Below the pieces are notes generated by a model. It saw nothing but the letters and a program-made list of their open reading frames with translations, was not told the origin of the DNA and did not search any database. The position numbers and the translations under genes are program-made. DNA of 24,443 nucleotides from JBNGDW01 sp049975325. Lineage in GTDB: Bacteria > Cloacimonadota > Cloacimonadia > JGIOTU-2 > JBNGDW01. This document shows positions 22,739-24,443 of this stretch, one piece after another (position 1 is the stretch's first letter; each line of letters starts with the position of its first letter). The stretch covers positions 1 through 24,443 of the forward strand of contig JBNGDW010000014.1 in the NCBI GenBank assembly GCA_049975325.1. The letters are read 5' to 3'.

Positions 22739-23044
22739 TCAATCATTGGTGGGCTTGTTCTGCTTAGTGATTTCAAATATAACAGTGCCTCCCCCTGTGT
22801 AATCAACCGGGTCAAGGCATTGTACATATGCTTTTTCACCATCTTTGCCCTTTCCAGAAAGTCCCCATTCTGGAGGTTTAGATATTTTAAGTGCATTATA
22901 ATACGGCAAAAGCGCTGCAAGGGAATGCATACAAAGAGGAATCTGGCTTATAAGCTTATAGCCATCTTCAAGTTTGAATGAATCTCCAACTTTATAGACA
23001 GGGCATACACCTTTGATATCTTTTACTTTTATTATCAAATCCAT
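22739..23044 (-). CDS. TIGR04076 family protein
   Basis: This 101-residue protein fits the small, cysteine-containing TIGR04076 family: VKDIKGVCPVYKVGDSFKLE, IPLCMHSLAALLPYYNAL and an AYVQCLDPVDYTGGGTVIFEI ending. The three conserved cysteines are C14, C38 and C76. The family has no established biochemical function; metal or cluster binding has seemed plausible because of these cysteines, but that is inference. AGAGGAGG lies just upstream of its ATG. It sits between an FAD dehydrogenase and a Mut7-C protein on the same strand. Confidence 0.85.
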   Translation of the reverse strand: MDLIIKVKDIKGVCPVYKVGDSFKLEDGYKLISQIPLCMHSLAALLPYYNALKISKPPEWGLSGKGKDGEKAYVQCLDPVDYTGGGTVIFEITKQNKPTND

Positions 23045-23109
23045 TCTTGCCTCCTCTTATCTGGTGATGGCAAAAAATTATCAATCCGATCATCAAGGGT
23101 ATTCATTTC

Positions 23110-24213
23110 TTAAGAGTCGATAATCTTTTCTACATACTCAGCAATGGCAAGGCAGCAGGTGAGTCCAGGGGATTCAATCCCGATAAGGTTTATCAGATTT
23201 GGAAAACCCTTTTCTTTTTCGTTAGAGATGACAAAATCTCGCTCTGGTTCATTTGGGGCTTGAAGTTTTGGCCTGATACCACAATCATCCGGCCAGATGT
23301 CATCATATTCAATATCTAAATGCTTCTTGATTGCTTGATAGAAATATTCATGATATTTTTCATCTATTCTATAGTCCAACTCATCCACATAATATGCATT
23401 TGGGCCAAAAGAGAGTTCCCCATTTAAATTGATCCGGGTATGAATTCCAAGATAAAGTCCAGAAGGGTCAGGTACTGGATACACGAGATGTGCGATATCC
23501 TTATAGCGGGTAGTTTTATAATATTCCCCTTTACAGAAGTGGAGTTTATAGTTACACTCTGCGATAGATAAACCAGCCATTTCGGCAACCTTATCACTCC
23601 ACAAGCCTGCTGTATTTATCAAGATAGGTACCTTTATACGAATATCTTCATCTTTAACCTGCACGAGATACTCATCATTTATTCTTTCGATGCCGACGGC
23701 TTCTGTATTGTAGGCTATCAAAGCGCCATTTTGTTCAGCGAGAAATTCTAACTGTGACATTACACGATGTGTATCCATAATTCCGGTAGATGGGACATAT
23801 AGAGAGCCGAGTGCTTTAAAAAGTGGCTCAAGTTCTTTAGTCTCTTGCTCTGATAAAATTTTAAGCCCTACAACACCATTTCTTATTCCTTTTTGATAAA
23901 TTTCTGTAAGAATTGGAAGTTCTTGTTTTTCAGTTGCCACGACTAACTTTCCACAATTTCTATATGGGATTTCATATTCTTTAAGGAAATTATAAAGCAA
24001 TTTATTCCCTCTGACACAGAGCCTTGCCTTTAAGCTGTCCGTTTGATAGTATATTCCAGAATGAATAACTTCGCTATTGCGACTTGAGGTGTGGCGACCA
24101 AATGACTCTTCTTTTTCTATCAGGAGCACATTTTCATATTTTCTTGAAAGTCGCTCTGCAATTGCCAAACCAACAATTCCGGCACCGATTATAATAACAT
24201 CAAACTCTTCCAT
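23110..24213 (-). CDS. lhgO: FAD-dependent dehydrogenase, L-2-hydroxyglutarate oxidase (LhgO) type
   Basis: A 367-residue DAO-superfamily flavoprotein. The N-terminal Rossmann motif is VIIIGAGIVGLAIAERLS with G10-x-G12-x-x-G15. FGRHTSSRNSEVIHSGIYY is the hallmark of the L-2-hydroxyglutarate dehydrogenase branch, as are LKARLCVRGNKLLYNFL and the C-terminal DDCGIRPKLQAPN followed by NLIGIESPGLTCCLAIAEYV. It is expected to oxidise L-2-hydroxyglutarate or a similar 2-hydroxy acid; the physiological acceptor is not evident. E. coli LhgO is about 420 residues, so this is a compact version with ends intact. The start at 24213 lacks a clear Shine-Dalgarno. miaB lies 122 nt upstream on the same strand. 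Confidence 0.87.
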   Translation of the reverse strand: MEEFDVIIIGAGIVGLAIAERLSRKYENVLLIEKEESFGRHTSSRNSEVIHSGIYYQTDSLKARLCVRGNKLLYNFLKEYEIPYRNCGKLVVATEKQELPILTEIYQKGIRNGVVGLKILSEQETKELEPLFKALGSLYVPSTGIMDTHRVMSQLEFLAEQNGALIAYNTEAVGIERINDEYLVQVKDEDIRIKVPILINTAGLWSDKVAEMAGLSIAECNYKLHFCKGEYYKTTRYKDIAHLVYPVPDPSGLYLGIHTRINLNGELSFGPNAYYVDELDYRIDEKYHEYFYQAIKKHLDIEYDDIWPDDCGIRPKLQAPNEPERDFVISNEKEKGFPNLINLIGIESPGLTCCLAIAEYVEKIIDS

Positions 24214-24335
24214 AATGTCTTTTATAATAGTTTATTTCCCGGAGTAGACCTATAATTCAAACATAGTGTGATCTTTCCCTCCTGATACGAAGAAGGATAA
24301 AATCATAACCTAAAGATAAATCTAAACCCACAAAT

Positions 24336-24443
24336 TTACTTTTCATTTATTCTTTCCCCTTTTAATGTCCAGCCAGTAGCGTCGATTATTTTGATTTTCA
24401 CAAACTTTCCTACGAGGTCTTTATTACCGGGAAAGACCGCAAT
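24336..24443 (-). CDS. miaB: tRNA methylthiotransferase MiaB, C-terminal TRAM domain (partial)
   Basis: The window edge cuts this gene; 35 codons and the stop are visible. The minus-strand peptide IAVFPGNKDLVGKFV then KIKIIDATGWTLKGE is the TRAM domain that closes MiaB-type radical SAM methylthiotransferases, where FPG and G-W-T-L-x-G are well conserved. MiaB adds the 2-methylthio group to i6A37 of tRNAs. The ATGWTLKGE ending fits MiaB better than RimO or MtaB, but the catalytic parts are outside the window. Confidence 0.75.
   Translation of the reverse strand: MAVFPGNKDLVGKFVKIKIIDATGWTLKGERINEK

Noticed and set aside
24250..24264. Four-codon leader peptide upstream of lhgO on the minus strand
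   Set aside because: AGGAGG is present but 12-13 nt from the ATG, and no attenuator structure follows.
1..24443. CRISPR array, tRNA or rRNA genes, IS element, integrase
   Set aside because: I saw no regularly spaced direct repeats, no cloverleaf or rRNA signature, and no transposase or tyrosine/serine recombinase motifs on either strand.

Overview
The window is AT-rich, densely packed bacterial chromosome from an organism I cannot name. Several features point to a Gram-negative-type envelope and an uncultured phylum in the region of candidate division WOR-3 or the Cloacimonadota. These are a primary sigma-70 factor with a long non-conserved region, a full-length DsbD with a periplasmic alpha domain, a secreted repeat-plus-HEAT protein, a pseudopilin, and short GC-rich dispersed palindromes. 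The phylum guess is inference only; there is no rRNA or tRNA here to anchor it.

Positions 1-14968 are a housekeeping block, all on the + strand: rpoD, a class I/II aminotransferase, then folP-cdaA-coaE (dihydropteroate synthase, diadenylate cyclase, dephospho-CoA kinase) with almost no spacing. Next come dsbD with a near-consensus sigma-70 promoter and a large exported protein with about eleven 26-27 residue GNDxY/QGxG repeats and C-terminal HEAT repeats. The tightly spaced genes panD-panC-glmS-recO and a small pseudopilin-like gene follow. CoA metabolism appears twice (panD/panC and coaE).

Positions 14969-22163 look like an accessory stretch, still + strand. It holds an orphan HsdR_N-type nuclease with a DUF5655-like tail and a DNA methyltransferase fused to an SNase-like domain, overlapping by 1 nt an MjaI-like restriction endonuclease. 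After these come an Acr3 arsenite permease gene broken by a frameshift inside a perfect hairpin, a 56-codon gene, thioredoxin reductase, an MBL-fold hydrolase, a decayed small gene and trmO. Three gene boundaries carry related intergenic elements (GCCTAACACAGCATA at the left, CGTTATACG at the right of the fullest copy). Their layout resembles integron attC sites lying 8-16 nt after stop codons. No integrase is visible in the window.

Positions 22164-24443 are on the minus strand. In transcription order they are the 3' end of miaB, an LhgO-type FAD dehydrogenase, a TIGR04076-family protein and a Mut7-C RNase-domain protein, converging on trmO.

Most notable are the attC-like elements around the restriction-modification genes, the acr3 frameshift whose inserted sequence exactly completes an 18-bp inverted repeat, the GNDxY repeat protein, the methyltransferase-SNase fusion, and a palindromic repeat that encodes the last residues of TrmO.
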